From Orrella dioscoreae (lineage in GTDB: Bacteria > Pseudomonadota > Gammaproteobacteria > Burkholderiales > Burkholderiaceae_B): a DNA stretch of 64,000 bases. Under the pieces are notes generated by a model, which had not been told where the DNA came from, made no database searches, and saw only the letters and a program-made list of their open reading frames with translations. Made by a program: the position numbers and the translations under genes. Below, piece by piece: positions 1-9,002 of the stretch (positions within the stretch are counted from its first letter, which is position 1; every line of letters starts with the position of its first letter). The stretch covers positions 3,782,001-3,846,000 of the forward strand of contig NZ_LT907988.1 in the NCBI RefSeq assembly GCF_900089455.2, written 5' to 3'.

Positions 1-281
1 AGCAGCAGCGTGTAGCCGTCGGCAGGCGAACGCGCCACCAGGTCGGCGCCCAGCACCGTGCCCGCGCCCGGCTTGTTCTCGACCACGATGGTCTGGCCCA
101 GGCGCTGCCCGAGCACGGGCGCAAGCAGGCGGGCCATCACGTCGGTGGAGCCGCCGGGCGTGAACGGCACGATCAGCCTCACGGGGCGATTGGGATAGTC
201 CTGGGCCTGGGCGGCCAGGGCGGGGGCCATGCCCACGCAGGCCACCACGGCCATCCGGCAAAGCATTGCTACGCTGCGCAT
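1..281 (-). CDS. Bug/TctC-family periplasmic substrate-binding protein, C-terminus outside window
   Basis: Extracytoplasmic solute receptor of the tripartite tricarboxylate transporter (Bug) family; its ligand cannot be told from sequence. The visible 93 codons hold a signal peptide (residues about 1-26, ending AQAQ), then YPNRPVRLIVPFTPGGSTD, the glycine-rich motif that opens the mature domain in this family, then a VVENKPGAG block and a DGYTLLL block. The start ATG has AGGAG about 8 nt upstream. It lies 97 nt downstream of the amidase gene on the same strand, so the two may be co-transcribed, and the amidase product or substrate may be its ligand (inference). The C-terminal two thirds lie outside the window. 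Confidence 0.9.
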   Translation of the reverse strand, partial: MRSVAMLCRMAVVACVGMAPALAAQAQDYPNRPVRLIVPFTPGGSTDVMARLLAPVLGQRLGQTIVVENKPGAGTVLGADLVARSPADGYTLL

Positions 282-378
282 CGACTTCTCCTGAAACGTT
301 GAGGAAATACCGGTACGCGCCGCGTCTGCCGCGCGGCGTCAGGACCGAAGGAAGAAAACGGAAAACCGCCTGGCCGCG

Positions 379-1785
379 CTACAGCCCCGGCCGCACGCGC
401 GCCGCGGGGCACGCTTCTTCGAAGGCACGGGCGAACGCCAGCAGCTCGCGTTCGCGGCGATAGCGGCCGACGATCTGCAAGCCCACCGGCAGGCCGTCAG
501 GCGTGAAGGCGCAAGGCACCGAGATGGCGGGGTGGCCCGTCATCGTCAGGCGCGAGCATGAGCGCATCCAGGCGATGTAGTTGGGCATGTCCACGTCCGC
601 GATGCGGGTGGGATATTCGGACTCGACATCGAAGGGCACCACCTGCGAGACGGGCGCCACCAGGAAATCGTAGGTTTCCAGCAGCGTGCGCATGCGGGCA
701 TGCATGGCGGAGCGGATGCGCTCCGCGCGCGCCACGTCGGCGCCGGTCTGCGTCAGGCCCACATCGATGTTCCAGCGCACGGTTTCCTTCACCTGCGCCA
801 TCCGCGCGGGCTCCAGCGTGCCGAAGTTCGTTGCGAAGGCCAGCGCGCGCAGGATCTCGAACGCCTCGTCGGCCTCGGTGAAATCGGGCTCGGCCTCCTC
901 CACGATGCAGCCCATGTCGCGCAGATACGCCACGCCCTCTCCCAGCGCGGCCAGCACCGCCGGCTCGACTGGCAGGCCGCCCAGGTCGCGGCTGACCGCG
1001 ATGCGCAGGCCCTTGGGATCGCGCCGCGGCAGGCGCTCCGCATCCTGCGGGTCGGCCGGCAGCGCAAGGGGGTCGCCCGGATCGCTGCCCGCCAGCACGC
1101 CGAAGAGCAGCGCCACATCATCGACGCAACGGCCCATCGGGCCGCCCACCGTCACGCCATTCCATCCGTAGCTGGAAGGCGACATCGGCACGCGGGCCAG
1201 CGACGGCCGCAGGCCCACCACGTTGCAGAAGCTGGCCGGGTTGCGCAGCGAGCCGCCCATGTCCGAACCGTCGGCCAAGGCCACCATGCCCGCCGCCAGC
1301 GCGGCTGCCGCCCCGCCGCTGCTGCCGCCCGCCGAGACGTCCAGCCGGTAGGGATTGCGCGTGGGGCCGAAGAGGGTGTTGAAGGTGTGCGAGCCCGCGC
1401 CGAACTCCGGCATGTTGCTCTTGCCCAGCACGATGGCTCCTGCCGCGCGCTGGCGCGCCACCACGGCGCTGTCCTGGGTGGGCACGAAGTCACGGAAGGC
1501 TTCCGAGCCGAAGGTGGTGCGCACGCCGCGTACCAGATAGGAGTCCTTGTGCGCCACCGGCAAGCCGAACAACGGGCCCTGCCGCACACCGGCCTGGCGC
1601 TGCGCATCCGCGCGGCCGGCCTCTTCCAGCGCCTGGTCCAGGCAGGTGCTGACCAGCGCGTTCACGCGCGGGTTGACCGCCTGCACGCGTTGCACATAGG
1701 CCTCCATGAGCTCGCGCACACGGACCTCGCCACGTTCGATGGCGGCACGGGCCTGCACGGCGGTGAGCTGGGTGAGTGCATTCAT
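379..1785 (-). CDS. Amidase-signature family amidohydrolase
   Basis: Hydrolyses a carboxamide bond; the natural substrate is unknown. The 468-residue protein is a full-length amidase-signature enzyme. The Ser-cisSer-Lys triad is visible: Lys80 in VAHKD, Ser155 in AGGSSGG and the nucleophile Ser179 in DMGGSLRNP. No signal peptide is seen, so it is probably cytoplasmic. It is transcribed divergently from a LysR gene and precedes a Bug receptor on the same strand, a common arrangement for small catabolic units in this bacterial family. The divergent LysR is the obvious candidate regulator. GatA of the tRNA amidotransferase is unlikely because no gatB or gatC is adjacent. Confidence 0.92.
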   Translation of the reverse strand: MNALTQLTAVQARAAIERGEVRVRELMEAYVQRVQAVNPRVNALVSTCLDQALEEAGRADAQRQAGVRQGPLFGLPVAHKDSYLVRGVRTTFGSEAFRDFVPTQDSAVVARQRAAGAIVLGKSNMPEFGAGSHTFNTLFGPTRNPYRLDVSAGGSSGGAAAALAAGMVALADGSDMGGSLRNPASFCNVVGLRPSLARVPMSPSSYGWNGVTVGGPMGRCVDDVALLFGVLAGSDPGDPLALPADPQDAERLPRRDPKGLRIAVSRDLGGLPVEPAVLAALGEGVAYLRDMGCIVEEAEPDFTEADEAFEILRALAFATNFGTLEPARMAQVKETVRWNIDVGLTQTGADVARAERIRSAMHARMRTLLETYDFLVAPVSQVVPFDVESEYPTRIADVDMPNYIAWMRSCSRLTMTGHPAISVPCAFTPDGLPVGLQIVGRYRRERELLAFARAFEEACPAARVRPGL

Positions 1786-2140
1786 GATCGGGGGGTGTCT
1801 CCTCGTCTGCGGGTGGCGCCATCGTCGCGGCGCATGGCTGCACGATACGCCGCGAGACGCGACAGGAGAATCCCTGCCCCGGCACGCACCGGCGCGCCGC
1901 GCGGCCCGCCGCGGCAGTCAGGCGGCACTTTGGTGGTGCCCGCGCGCCGGGGTTTTCCCTGTCCTGGCGCATGCCTGCCGCGACGCAGCATCACGGCCTT
2001 TCCTGGCGTGAAAAGCGGCACTGCGCCATGCACGGCCGCAGCGCATCACAAGAGAAAATTGCTTTCGAAAAAAAGCAAGGCAAAAAACACTTATATTCCT
2101 TCCAGGCAAGCCACCCCTTCCTTACCGTGCCTCCTCCCCG
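1786..2140. promoter_or_regulatory. 355-bp divergent intergenic region with an inverted repeat
   Basis: This space separates the divergent amidase and LysR genes and contains no convincing gene. Its LysR-proximal part (about 2045-2100) is strongly AT-rich against a very GC-rich background. It holds the inverted repeat TTGCTTT-N6-AAAGCAA at 2059-2078, 63 nt before the LysR start. By position this is a plausible operator for that regulator. The spacing is even, so it is not a textbook T-N11-A LysR box. The amidase-proximal half (1786-2040) shows nothing recognisable. Confidence 0.45.
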
Positions 2141-3094
2141 ATGAAACCCGCCTCGCTGCACGCCACGCCCCTGGCCTATTTCCTGGAAGTCGCCCAGCGC
2201 GGGTCGCTGAGCGCCGCCTCGCAGACCCTGCACGTCGCGGTTTCCGCCATCAGCCGGCAGATCGCAAGGCTGGAATCGGACATGGGCACGCCACTGTTCC
2301 ACCGCGACCCACGGGGCATGCGCCTGACCGAAGCCGGCCTGGCGGTCCAGCATTACGCGCGCCGCACGCTGCTCGATGCCCAGGCATTGCAAGATGCGCT
2401 GCACGGCCTGGCCAGCCTGGCGCACACCGCCGTGCGCCTGGCCTGCACCGATGGTTTTGCGCACGACTACATGCCGTCCGTCATCGCGCGCTTCCAGCAA
2501 AGCTATCCGGGCGTGACCTTCTCGATGATCAACTGCGAGCCCGCGCAGGTGACCCGCCACGTGCGCGAAGGCATCGTGGACCTGGGCCTGACGTTTGCCA
2601 CGGCGGCGCAGGAAGGCATCCGCGTCGAGCACTCCGAGGTGGCGCCCGTCTATGCCCACGTGTCGCGCCACCACCCGCTGGCGCGCCTGAAGTCGGTTAC
2701 CCTGCGCGAGGTGCTGCGGCATCCGCTGGTCCTGCCCACGCCGCCCAACACCATCCGGCAATTGTTCGACCTGGTCTGCAGCCTGGAAGACCTGCGTCCG
2801 CAGGTCCTGATGACCAGCAATTCGATCAGCGGCCTGGCGGCCTATCTGCGCCACGGCAGCGCGGTCAACCTGATCGGCTCGCTGGCGGTGCGCAACCGCC
2901 TGCGGCCGGACCGGCAGGTGCTGGTGCCCATCAGCAATCCGGAAATGAGCCAGCGCGTGCTGCAGGTGCAATCGATGGCCGGCAGGCAGTTGTCGGCGGG
3001 CGTGCGCGCCTTCTGCGACGCGCTGCTGGCGGACATCCGGCGCCGCCGGCCGCGCGTGCCCAAGCTGGCCGGTTCGCCGCTGCGCGAACGGTAG
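2141..3094 (+). CDS. LysR-family transcriptional regulator
   Basis: DNA-binding regulator of 317 residues, the usual family length. An N-terminal winged helix-turn-helix (about residues 10-68) contains FLEVAQRGSLSAASQTL and AISRQIARLESDMGTPLFHR. It is followed by the two-lobed effector-binding domain (about 95-300). It is divergent from the amidase gene, which it most likely controls together with its own promoter (inference from arrangement). There is no clear ribosome-binding site before the chosen ATG, but no in-frame alternative keeps the HTH intact. The inducer is unknown. Confidence 0.92.
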   Translation: MKPASLHATPLAYFLEVAQRGSLSAASQTLHVAVSAISRQIARLESDMGTPLFHRDPRGMRLTEAGLAVQHYARRTLLDAQALQDALHGLASLAHTAVRLACTDGFAHDYMPSVIARFQQSYPGVTFSMINCEPAQVTRHVREGIVDLGLTFATAAQEGIRVEHSEVAPVYAHVSRHHPLARLKSVTLREVLRHPLVLPTPPNTIRQLFDLVCSLEDLRPQVLMTSNSISGLAAYLRHGSAVNLIGSLAVRNRLRPDRQVLVPISNPEMSQRVLQVQSMAGRQLSAGVRAFCDALLADIRRRRPRVPKLAGSPLRER

Positions 3095-3118
3095 GGCGCG
3101 CGGGCGGCGGCCGGAAGG

Positions 3119-4062
3119 TCACGCCCGGCCGATCGCGGGAAAGCCTGCGGCGCGCGCCAGCCAGGCCGCGAACCAGGCGCCCAGCAGGGCCAGCAGCGCC
3201 GCCCACGGCAAGGCCGCCGCGCCCGGGCCGTCCAGCACCAGCCCGCCCAGCACGCCGCCACCGGCAATGCCCAGGTTCCACACCGTCACGATGAAGGATT
3301 GCGCCACGTCGGCCGAGTCCCCCGCCGCGTTGGCGGATGCCGTCTGGAAGAGCGTGGGCGCGCCGCCAAACGCCAGGCCCCACAAGGCCACCCCGGCATG
3401 GACGCACCACGCCGCGCCCCCCGCCAGCCCCAGCATCAGGATTGCCGCGCCGAAAGCCAGGATGCTGCCCAGCACCAGTGTCCGCATCCACCGGTCCACC
3501 AGCCAGCCTGCCAGCGCGATGCCCGGAATGCTGGCCAGTCCGAAGGCGAGCAGGGCCACGTCGACGCGCGCGCCCAGTCCCACACCGATCAGATACGGCG
3601 CGATATAGGTGTAGAGGATGTTGTGGCCCAGCACGAAGAGCAGCGTGGTCACGAGCACGGCGGCCACGCCCGGCATGGCCCAGACCTCCCGCAGGCCGGC
3701 CTGGCGGCGGCCTTCGCGACTGCCAGGCACCGGCGGCACTTTCCACATCACCCAGGCGATCAGCACCAGCGTCATCAGGGTCATCAGGCCGAAAGCATGG
3801 CGCCAGCCCACCAGCGCGCCCAGCAGGGTGCCGCCCGGAATGCCCAGCGAGAAAGCCAGCGGCGCGCCATGGATTCCGAGACGCCCAGGCCCGCCGCCAT
3901 CTGCGGCAGCAGGCCCGCGGGCAGGGCCTCGGTCAGGATGGTGATGAAGCCGGCGGTGGCCAGGGCAAGCAGCCCTGCCCAGGGCAGCCGCGGCGCGGCG
4001 GAAGCCGGCATCTGGCCGGCGAGATCGCTTGCATGCATGAGGTGTGTGTCCTGTTCCGTCAT
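3119..4062 (-). pseudogene. Broken MFS (DHA1-type) efflux transporter with internal deletion and frameshift
   Basis: The two ends of a drug/metabolite-efflux MFS permease lie in different frames. The N-terminal part (start ATG at 4062) reads MTEQDTHLMH, then a first membrane helix with TAGFITILTEALPAGLLPQM, then GLGVSES. At 3869-3870 the homologous reading jumps to another frame and resumes with GAPLAFSLGIPGG, a motif normally found about 90 residues later, after helix 4. About 85-90 codons (helices 2-4) are therefore missing and two extra bases shift the frame. The rest runs intact to 3119, through the later helices. A single intact membrane protein cannot be read. The neighbouring LysR at 4190 was probably its regulator. 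A sequencing error could explain a frame shift but not the missing helices. Confidence 0.75.
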
Positions 4063-4189
4063 CGAACCCCACCCTGCGGCGGGAAGAGACAGGCAGGATA
4101 GGAATCGGCGCTGAAAAGAAAAACAGGCTGCAATTCCGCTGATATCGGACTTAGAATTCCCCAATCATGTTTCTGGACGGCGTTTCATC

Positions 4190-5125
4190 ATGGACAGCCT
4201 GAGCGGCATCGCCGTTTTCGTGCAGGTGGCCGAGACCCTCAGCTTCACCCAGGCGGCCCGGGTGCTGGGCGTGTCGGCATCGGCCATCGGCAAGAGCATC
4301 GCCCGCATGGAGGCCCGCCTGGGCGTGCGGCTGTTTCACCGCAGCACGCGCAGCATCGCGCTCACTCCCGAAGGCGCCCTCTTTCGCGAACGCTGCCGCC
4401 GCATCCTGTGCGAGGCCGAGGCCGCCGAACACGAGCTGCGCCACCACACCGGCACGCCCAGCGGCAAGCTGCGCGTGAGCATGCCGCTCATCTGCGGTCT
4501 GGTCATGCCCATCCTGACCGACTTCCTGCGCGCCTATCCGGACATCGAGCTGGAGCTGGACCTGACCGACAGGCTGGTGGACGTGATCGACGAAGGCTTC
4601 GACGTGGTGGTGCGCGGCGGCGCGCTGCGCGACTCGCGGCTGATGTCGCGCTCGCTGGGCAGCTTCGGCTATGTGCTGGTCGGTTCACCCGAGTATTTCG
4701 CGCGCCATGGCACGCCCGCCACGCCCGCGGCACTGGCGGGCCACGCCTGCCTGTTGCACCGCTACGCCGAAACCGGCAAGATCGCGCGCTGGCCGCTGGG
4801 CGATGCCGACATTCCCCCGATGCGCGAGACGCTGATCTCCACCACCGCCGAATCCTTGCTGCACACCGCGCGCGCGGGCCTGGGCATCGCGTGCCTGCCA
4901 GAGTTCCTGACACGCGACGCGCTGGCCCGCGGTGAACTGGTGTCGGTGCTGGACATGCACGTCGACCGGCCCGGCTCCTTCCATCTGCTGTGGCCCGCCA
5001 GCCGCCATGCCTCGCGCAAGCTGCGCGTCTTCATCGACTACATGGTCGAACACCTCGTTGCCGGCGGCAAAGCCAATCCGCCGGCTCCCACGCCAACCCG
5101 CCCCACTCTGCCGGAGGCCGCATGA
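4190..5125 (+). CDS. LysR-family transcriptional regulator
   Basis: Regulator of 311 residues. The HTH is near the N-terminus (FVQVAETLSFTQAARVL, then SAIGKSIARMEARLGVRLFHRS, residues about 9-55) and an effector-binding domain follows. The C-terminus has a proline-rich extension, PPAPTPTRPTLPEAA. It is divergent from the broken MFS gene, an arrangement typical of LysR control of an efflux permease. Its stop codon overlaps the arsC start (ATGA), so arsC is probably translated from the same message. With the permease gene broken, its remaining targets may be itself and arsC (inference). Confidence 0.9.
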   Translation: MDSLSGIAVFVQVAETLSFTQAARVLGVSASAIGKSIARMEARLGVRLFHRSTRSIALTPEGALFRERCRRILCEAEAAEHELRHHTGTPSGKLRVSMPLICGLVMPILTDFLRAYPDIELELDLTDRLVDVIDEGFDVVVRGGALRDSRLMSRSLGSFGYVLVGSPEYFARHGTPATPAALAGHACLLHRYAETGKIARWPLGDADIPPMRETLISTTAESLLHTARAGLGIACLPEFLTRDALARGELVSVLDMHVDRPGSFHLLWPASRHASRKLRVFIDYMVEHLVAGGKANPPAPTPTRPTLPEAA

Positions 5126-5478
5126 GCACCGCCACGATCTACCACAACCCCAAATGCGGCACCTCGCGCAACGTGCTGGCCATGCTGCGCGAGGCCGGCA
5201 TCGAACCTGTCGTCGTCGAGTACCTGAAGTCGCCGCCGTCGCACGCCACGCTGGCCGCCCTGATCCGCGCGGCCGGCCTGACGGTGCGCGAGGCCGTCCG
5301 CACCAAGGAACCGATTTACACCGAGCTGGGCCTGGACGATCCGGCCGCCAGCGACGAAGACCTGTTGTCAGCCATGCTGGAACACCCTATCCTCATCAAC
5401 CGCCCTTTCGTTGTGACCACGCAGGGCACCCGGCTGTGCCGCCCGGCCGACCTCGTGAAGGAAATCCTGCCCGCCTGA
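5122..5478 (+). CDS. arsC: Arsenate reductase, glutaredoxin-dependent (ArsC family)
   Basis: Reduces arsenate to arsenite using glutaredoxin and glutathione. The protein has 118 residues. Cys12, in HNPKCGTSRN, matches the catalytic cysteine of the R773 enzyme, and Arg60, Arg94 and Arg107 fall at the same numbers as the three arginines that bind the oxyanion there. That supports a true reductase over an Spx-like regulator. The chosen ATG overlaps the stop codon of the upstream LysR gene by 4 nt and has GGAGG 5 nt upstream; a longer frame back to 4990 lies inside the LysR gene and is rejected. No arsB, acr3 or arsR is adjacent, so it may be a housekeeping YfgD-like member. Confidence 0.88.
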   Translation: MSTATIYHNPKCGTSRNVLAMLREAGIEPVVVEYLKSPPSHATLAALIRAAGLTVREAVRTKEPIYTELGLDDPAASDEDLLSAMLEHPILINRPFVVTTQGTRLCRPADLVKEILPA

Positions 5479-5533
5479 CGCCTGTCCGGACGCGCGCAGG
5501 CTGCGGCTTGCGCGCCACGCGGACCAGTCCGCA

Positions 5534-5562
5534 TTGACACCTCCCCCAGCCAGCAGTCTGAT
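5534..5562 (+). promoter_or_regulatory. Candidate sigma-70 promoter for the hybrid histidine kinase gene
   Basis: A perfect -35 hexamer TTGACA (5534-5539) is followed after 17 nt by TCTGAT (5557-5562), a 4/6 match to the -10 consensus. Transcription from here would start about 50 nt before the ATG at 5618. The TTG of this -35 box also happens to open the longest reading frame of the kinase, which argues against using that TTG as the start codon. Confidence 0.5.
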
Positions 5563-5617
5563 GGGGCCAGCTGCGGCACTTCCAGCCGCGCCACTCTCCT
5601 GCAGCGATCACGTACAC

Positions 5618-7189
5618 ATGAATGCACCCATAGCGCCCCGCCCGAGCCTCGATGAAGCGCTCAACGGCGACCAGCGCTTCCAGCTGCTGGTCGATGCCAT
5701 CCGGGACTACGCCATCTACCTGCTCGACCTGCAGGGGAATGTCAGCAGTTGGAACACCGGCGCCCAGCGTTTCAAGGGGTATGCGGCCGAGGAAATCATC
5801 GGCCAGCATTTTTCCCGCTTCTACACGGCGCAGGACCGCGAGCGCGGCGAACCGCAACGCGCGCTGTCCACCGCATTGCAATACGGCCACTTCGAAAGCG
5901 AGGCCTGGCGCGTGCGCAAGGACGGCTCGCCGTTCTGGGCCAACGTCGTCATCGACATCATCCGCAATGAAAAAGGCGAGCCCATCGGCTTCGCCAAGAT
6001 CACGCGCGACATCACCGAGCGCCGCCGCGCGCAGGAAGAGATCGAGCGCGCGCGAGATACCCTGGCCCAATCCCAGAAGATGGAGGCCATCGGCCGCCTG
6101 ACCGGCGGCGTGGCGCACGACTTCAACAACCTGCTGACGGTCATCCGCTCCTCGGCCGAGCTGCTGCGCCGCCCCGGCATCCCGGATACGCGGCGCGCGC
6201 ACTACGTCAACGCCATCGCGGAAACCGCGGAGCGCGCGGCGGGCCTCACCCGCCAGCTGCTGGCCTTCGCGCGACGCCAATCGCTGCGGCCCGAGGCCTT
6301 CTTCGTGTCGCAGCGACTGGACGGCCTGGCGCAGATCATCGACACGACGTTGGGCGGGCGCATCGTCAAGCGCCAGACCCTGGCGGTCGACACCTCGGCC
6401 GTGCTGGCCGACCCCGCGCAATTCGACACGGCGCTGCTGAACATCGTCATCAATGCGCGCGACGCGATGCCCAACGGCGGACAGCTGTCCATCTCCAGCC
6501 GCAATGTCGACCACGTGCCGCCGCTGCGCCGCCATGCGCGCGTCGATGGCGCCTTCGTGGCCGTTTCCGTCGAGGACACCGGCAGCGGCATCGCGCCCGA
6601 CACGCTGGGCCGCATCTTCGAACCCTTCTTCACGACCAAGCCCACCGGCAAGGGCACCGGCCTGGGCCTGAGCCAGGTTTATGGCTTCGTGAAGCAGTCG
6701 GGCGGCGAGATCGCCGTCACCAGCACGGTGGGCGTGGGCACCTGCTTCACGCTCTACCTGCCGCGGGCGGCCAACGTCCCCGTGCCGCTGGCGGCAGCCT
6801 GTGTGCAGGACATCGACAACACCCTGGCGCCACGCAAGGTGCTGCTGGTGGAAGACAATGAAACCGTGGGCCGCTTCGCGCACGGCCTGCTGGCCGAGCT
6901 GGGCCTGTCGGTCACCTGGGCGACCGGCGCACAGGCGGCCCTGGCCGTGCTGGAAGCCGGCCGCGACCGCTACGACATGGTCTTCTCGGACGTCGTGATG
7001 CCCGGCATGAGCGGCATCGAGCTGGGGCACGAGATCCGCCGCCGCTGGCCCGACCTGCCCGTCGTCCTGACCAGCGGCTACAGCCACGTGCTGGCCGAGG
7101 AAGGCACGCACGGATTCGAACTGCTGCACAAGCCTTATTCGCTGGAAGGCCTGCTCAAGGCGCTGAAGCTGCCTTCGCGCGGCCAGTAA
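5618..7189 (+). CDS. Hybrid sensor histidine kinase (PAS-HisKA-HATPase-REC)
   Basis: Soluble two-component sensor of 523 residues. Domains in order: PAS (about 20-135, including WNTGAQRFKGY), HisKA with phospho-acceptor His167 in GGVAHDFNNLL, HATPase with N box Asn279 (IVINARDAM), G1 box VEDTGSGI and G2 box GKGTGLGLSQV, and a C-terminal receiver domain (about 407-520) with Asp458 in FSDVVMPG and Lys505. No transmembrane segment is seen, so it probably senses a cytoplasmic cue through PAS. The HDFNNLL type of H-box is common in PAS-linked kinases that phosphorylate their own receiver. No separate response-regulator gene is adjacent. I chose ATG 5618 because the longer TTG-initiated frame begins inside a -35 element. 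Confidence 0.88.
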   Translation: MNAPIAPRPSLDEALNGDQRFQLLVDAIRDYAIYLLDLQGNVSSWNTGAQRFKGYAAEEIIGQHFSRFYTAQDRERGEPQRALSTALQYGHFESEAWRVRKDGSPFWANVVIDIIRNEKGEPIGFAKITRDITERRRAQEEIERARDTLAQSQKMEAIGRLTGGVAHDFNNLLTVIRSSAELLRRPGIPDTRRAHYVNAIAETAERAAGLTRQLLAFARRQSLRPEAFFVSQRLDGLAQIIDTTLGGRIVKRQTLAVDTSAVLADPAQFDTALLNIVINARDAMPNGGQLSISSRNVDHVPPLRRHARVDGAFVAVSVEDTGSGIAPDTLGRIFEPFFTTKPTGKGTGLGLSQVYGFVKQSGGEIAVTSTVGVGTCFTLYLPRAANVPVPLAAACVQDIDNTLAPRKVLLVEDNETVGRFAHGLLAELGLSVTWATGAQAALAVLEAGRDRYDMVFSDVVMPGMSGIELGHEIRRRWPDLPVVLTSGYSHVLAEEGTHGFELLHKPYSLEGLLKALKLPSRGQ

Positions 7190-7202
7190 GCCGGGGGTGC
7201 GC

Positions 7203-8114
7203 TCAGGTCTGCACGTAGCCCACGGGCGCGGGCGGGCTCGGCAGGTCGCGCTCGCCCATCGTTTCACGCAGGGTCGCTTCCACGTTGATGGACAGCGCGT
7301 CCAGCGCGAGGTCGTTCGGCTCGCGGCCGAAAGGATCCTCGATCTCGGCGCCCAGCGCCTCCAGCGCGAAGAAGGTATAGCTGATGAACGCCACGATGAT
7401 CGGCGTCATCGGGCCGATGGAATCCACCAGCGCGAAAGGCAGCAGGAGGCAGTACAGATAGATGGTGCGGTGGATGATCACGGCATAGGTGAACGGGATG
7501 GGCGTGTTGGCGATGCGCTCGCAGCCAGCCAGCGCCTCGCCGATCTTGCACAGCGGGGCTTCCATCGCCAGGGCCATCGTCTGCGACAGCGTGCCCTCGC
7601 GGCGGCGTGCGGCCATCCATTCGCTTGCCATCAGCAGCAGCATGGCCGGCTTGAACTGCGCCGACGACAGGCGTTCGCACTCGGCGGGCGTGAGCAAGCG
7701 CGCGAAATCGGCCTTGGGATCCGTGCCCCGCAACTGGTGCCGCAAGGCATGCGTGAAGGCGATCAGCAGGCGCACGAAAGGCGGCGCCTGCCGCGTATCG
7801 TCCACCAGCGTCATGGCCTGCCTCGACAGGTTGCGCGCCTCGATCATCAGGGTGCCCCACAGCACCCGCGCCTCCCAATAGCGCGCATAGCTGGTGTTGT
7901 TGCGAAAGCCCAGGAAGATCGCCAGCGTCAGGCCGATGAGCGAGAACGGCACGAAGGTCAGCGTGACCTTCCACTCATAGACCACGCCGTGCCACGCCGT
8001 CACCAGGATGGCGATGGCGGTGGTGAAAATGAGTTGCGGGGCGATGTGGGGCAGTACCGAACCGCGCACCACGAACAGCATGGGGAACCAGTGCGGGCGG
8101 GGACGGACGATCAT
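7203..8114 (-). CDS. Bestrophin-like (UPF0187/YneE) membrane channel protein
   Basis: Inner-membrane protein of 303 residues in the bacterial bestrophin family, which forms pentameric ion channels. Visible hallmarks are an N-terminal membrane helix (PQLIFTTAIAILVTAWHGVV), LIGLTLAIFLGFRNNTSYARYWEAR, a highly conserved family block, later helices near residues 205-250, and the EIEDPFGREPNDL motif close to the C-terminus. Length and motif order match the family. The gene converges with the histidine kinase (13 nt between stops) and is divergent from azlC. Ion selectivity and physiological role cannot be read from sequence. Confidence 0.87.
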   Translation of the reverse strand: MIVRPRPHWFPMLFVVRGSVLPHIAPQLIFTTAIAILVTAWHGVVYEWKVTLTFVPFSLIGLTLAIFLGFRNNTSYARYWEARVLWGTLMIEARNLSRQAMTLVDDTRQAPPFVRLLIAFTHALRHQLRGTDPKADFARLLTPAECERLSSAQFKPAMLLLMASEWMAARRREGTLSQTMALAMEAPLCKIGEALAGCERIANTPIPFTYAVIIHRTIYLYCLLLPFALVDSIGPMTPIIVAFISYTFFALEALGAEIEDPFGREPNDLALDALSINVEATLRETMGERDLPSPPAPVGYVQT

Positions 8115-8321
8115 GGCGGCGGGAGCGGGGAACGACGTGAAGCTGGGGACTATAGCGCCGGGAAGCCCGTTTCCCCAAATAACCTCGCGGCACGATATTC
8201 ATGCCTGGGCGGTCGCCGCCGCGCGGCGGCGGGTTTCCTGGCGTCTAGAATGTCTAGCTTTCGCCGGGCGTGTTGCTTGCAGACGCCACTGCACACGTCC
8301 TTCTCCAAGCGTCCTTTCCTC

Positions 8322-9002
8322 ATGCGTGCCTTCCTCAAGGGCCTGGCCACCAGCCTCTCCATCGCCGCCGGCTACCTGCCCATCGCGTTTTCCTTCGGCA
8401 TCGCGGCCGTGGAAGCGGGCCTGTCGCCAGGCATGGCGCTGCTGGTGTCCGTTCTGGTCTACGCGGGCGCCAGCCAGTTCATCCTGATCGCGCTGCTGAC
8501 CTCGGGCGCCGGGCTCGTCACCGCGGTGGCGACGGTCTGGCTGATGAATGCCCGCCACGTGTTCTACGGCCCGGCGCTGGCCACCCGGCTGACCGCGCCG
8601 GGCCGTCTGCCCACGCCGCTGCTGGCTTTCGGCCTGACCGACGAGGTCTTCGCCACCGCCATGAGCCGCATCGATGCGCAGCCCGCGCAAGCGCGGGAAT
8701 CGTGGCACCTGGGCCTGCAGGTGGGGGCCTATGGCGCATGGGTGCTGGGCACGGCGCTGGGTACCTCGCTGGTCGGCGGCATCGCCCACTGGCCGGTATT
8801 CGTGCAGCAAGGGCTCACCTTCGTGCTGCCCGCCCTCTTCCTGGCCCTGCTGCTGGACATGGACGTGGCACGCTACCGTGTGCCGATTGCCGCCGCCGCC
8901 ATCGCTGCCGTGCTGCTGTCCTTCGTGCTGCCCAGCTACAACGCGCTGGCGCTGGCGATCCTGGTCGGTGCGCTGAGCCATGCGGCAAGGGTGCGCGCAT
9001 GA
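8322..9002 (+). CDS. azlC: AzlC-family branched-chain amino acid export subunit
   Basis: Large subunit of the AzlCD exporter, which expels branched-chain amino acids or related compounds across the inner membrane. The 226-residue protein has about six hydrophobic segments and the conserved family blocks AGYLPIAFSFGIAA, VYAGASQFI and MNARHVFYG. The start is the ATG before RAFLKGLATSLS; the longer frame upstream is the antisense of the bestrophin gene. There is no obvious ribosome-binding site. The stop overlaps the azlD start by 4 nt, implying coupled translation and complex formation. Confidence 0.9.
   Translation: MRAFLKGLATSLSIAAGYLPIAFSFGIAAVEAGLSPGMALLVSVLVYAGASQFILIALLTSGAGLVTAVATVWLMNARHVFYGPALATRLTAPGRLPTPLLAFGLTDEVFATAMSRIDAQPAQARESWHLGLQVGAYGAWVLGTALGTSLVGGIAHWPVFVQQGLTFVLPALFLALLLDMDVARYRVPIAAAAIAAVLLSFVLPSYNALALAILVGALSHAARVRA

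Noticed and set aside
700-3294. Plus-strand open frame of 864 codons across the amidase and LysR genes
   Set aside because: It is antisense to the amidase, has His/Arg/Gln-rich low-complexity composition and no domain; a GC-rich shadow frame.
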